The notes beneath the pieces were generated by a model. It was not told where the DNA came from, searched no databases, and saw nothing but the letters and a program-made list of their open reading frames with translations. Shown piece after piece: positions 62,930 through 64,000 of a stretch of 64,000 nt of DNA. This DNA comes from DCFW01 sp963790715 (lineage in GTDB: Bacteria > Bacteroidota > Bacteroidia > Bacteroidales > Bacteroidaceae). The number at the start of each line of letters is the position of its first letter. The stretch's first letter is position 1. A program made the translations under genes and the position numbers. Where the stretch lies: NCBI GenBank assembly GCA_963790715.1, contig CAWBPN010000018.1, forward strand, positions 186,001 through 250,000. The letters run 5' to 3'.

Positions 62930-64000
62930 CTATCTGTCATATTCACTCTTTTCGGCTGAGGAATAAATAATTCTCTCCTTTATGCTTACGAACAACTGTT
63001 GAAAATCACGTCTCAAATAAGATAAATAATGCTTCGGTTCACCAAGCACAGCAGCTGCACCATCGAAAATTATTATATGAAAAACATAATACAGGATATA
63101 AAGTAAAGCAGCAAACCCTAATACTACCCACTGTTGAACTATTGCACTATAGATAATGACGCAAAAGGCAAAAAATAAAAACAATATACGCATGCATGTT
63201 TCAAAACCGAGCCAAAAACGTTGTTTTCCCTTATATAATCTGCAAGTCGAACGATAATTCGAGCGCTCTTCACGCCAACTGCTTTCATTTTCGTATGCTT
63301 CCATCATCACTGCGGATTCAGGATTCAATTCTACACGTGTATTAAAAGGTGTAGCCACCTCATTAACAAAAATGTCATCATAACCGGCATTCAAATTAAG
63401 GTGTGATGAAAATCCCTTATTATTGAAAAATACGCTTTTTCGATAAGCCAAATTACGCCCGCAACCCATATACGTTTTGTCCTTTAAGGCGAAGCTTAAG
63501 TATCGCAGTTGATTAAAGAAATTATAGTATTTCACTTTATGCTGCCACATTGCCTCACCGTGATGAAACGTGTTGTATCCTAAAACCAATTCGGTTGAAT
63601 CGGTGAAATTGCGAGCCATTAATCTCAACCATTGGTTACTTACAGGGTGACAATTCGGTTCTGTAAATACGAGCCACTCATGTTTTGCCGCTTTAATACC
63701 TACAGTGACGGCTAATTTCATATAGCAAACATGGCGCGCATCCTTAGGCGTAAAGGTATGATATAGATTACCGTACTTCATTTCAATACGCTTAAGCAAA
63801 TCATTGCATTCATCGGTTGCTCCGTCATTAACTACAATAACTTCGAAATCAGGATAATCCTGTTCCAACACCGAAGGTAAAAATTTCTCCAAATCATCGG
63901 CATCATCACGCGCTATGATAATAACTGAAATAGGCAAATATTCCTTTCGATAAGGCAAATTGCCGACCTGTTCGTCATGAAAATGGCGACTAATACCTCT
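62930..64000 (-). CDS. GT2-family glycosyltransferase, N-terminal end beyond the window
   Basis: The frame stays open to base 64000, and family members begin further out, so the start is outside the window; the in-frame TTG at 63958 is not the start because RHFHDEQVGNLPYR precedes it. At least 356 residues are visible. GT-A motifs are ISVIIIARDDADDLEKFL, VIVVNDGATDECNDLL, FTEPNCHPVS (DxD-like position occupied by EPN) and GYDDIFVNEVA. Two C-terminal membrane helices follow (about 265-315), then a basic tail. It probably works at the inner membrane in cell-surface glycan synthesis. Confidence 0.85.
   Translation of the reverse strand, partial: RGISRHFHDEQVGNLPYRKEYLPISVIIIARDDADDLEKFLPSVLEQDYPDFEVIVVNDGATDECNDLLKRIEMKYGNLYHTFTPKDARHVCYMKLAVTVGIKAAKHEWLVFTEPNCHPVSNQWLRLMARNFTDSTELVLGYNTFHHGEAMWQHKVKYYNFFNQLRYLSFALKDKTYMGCGRNLAYRKSVFFNNKGFSSHLNLNAGYDDIFVNEVATPFNTRVELNPESAVMMEAYENESSWREERSNYRSTCRLYKGKQRFWLGFETCMRILFLFFAFCVIIYSAIVQQWVVLGFAALLYILYYVFHIIIFDGAAAVLGEPKHYLSYLRRDFQQLFVSIKERIIYSSAEKSEYDR

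Noticed and set aside
63956..63958. TTG as true start of the rightmost GT2 gene
   Set aside because: The frame stays open to the window edge with family-like residues (RHFHDEQVGNLPYR), so the start is outside.

Overview
The window is chromosomal DNA from a low-GC member of the Bacteroidales (Bacteroidota). The evidence is SusC/SusD pairs, a SusR-like hybrid regulator, an ECF sigma/FecR/TonB-receptor set, DUF3256 and DUF4249 proteins, and -7 elements of the form TAnnTTTG in front of many genes. Most genes lack Shine-Dalgarno sites. The exact genus cannot be read from the sequence alone.

Layout. 1-2 kb: end of a SusD-like gene and a GH30 glycosidase. 2-5 kb: enolase, a Crp/Fnr regulator and a MarC-like membrane protein. 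5-10.6 kb: glycogen/alpha-glucan cluster (GH133 debranching enzyme, GT4 synthase-like enzyme, GH57, and an unusual one-domain GT5 protein on the other strand). 10.7-11.9 kb: panC-panD. 12-19.7 kb: a minus-strand operon of seven glycosyltransferases for a surface polysaccharide, two of them frameshifted. A divergent, frameshifted PIG-L deacetylase follows. 20.5-21.65 kb: gene-free DNA with repeated TGTCTCA heptamers, a 15-bp inverted-repeat pair and two strong hairpins. 21.65-25.8 kb: DUF3256 protein, phosphoglycerate kinase, and an orphan substrate-binding lipoprotein coupled to a porin. 25.8-31.4 kb: a frameshifted TPR protein and a nuclease-helicase. 31.4-35.4 kb: a defence-like cassette (truncated XRE regulator, heavily frameshifted PHP-ATPase, AlbA_2 ATP-binding protein) ending at a tRNA-Asp gene. 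35.7-47.7 kb: a beta-glucan utilisation locus (GH3, GH16, surface glycan-binding protein, SusD, SusC, SusR-like regulator). 47.7-50.5 kb: gene remnants around an intact SDR oxidoreductase. 50.5-55.9 kb: DUF4249 protein, STN-type TonB receptor, FecR and ECF sigma factor, then a second, identical tRNA-Asp. 56-62.9 kb: purU, hisHAF-hisIE, an FtsE-like ATPase, lysC and lysA. The right edge holds a partial GT2 gene.

How the genes work together. The laminarin/mixed-linkage glucan locus has a complete set for sensing, binding, import, endo-cleavage and exo-cleavage. The glycogen genes store glucose. The glycosyltransferase operon builds an extracellular glycan. The ECF/FecR/TonB set is a self-contained signal-responsive outer-membrane uptake system.

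A recurring feature is the number of reading-frame breaks: GT2, GT4, PIG-L, TPR, PHP-ATPase, DUF362 and lysA. Several sit in tight clusters. The double break in lysA, normally a required biosynthetic gene, suggests that some are sequence or assembly errors, whereas the truncated remnants at 47.7-50.5 kb look like real decay. No rRNA, CRISPR array, integrase or transposase was recognised.
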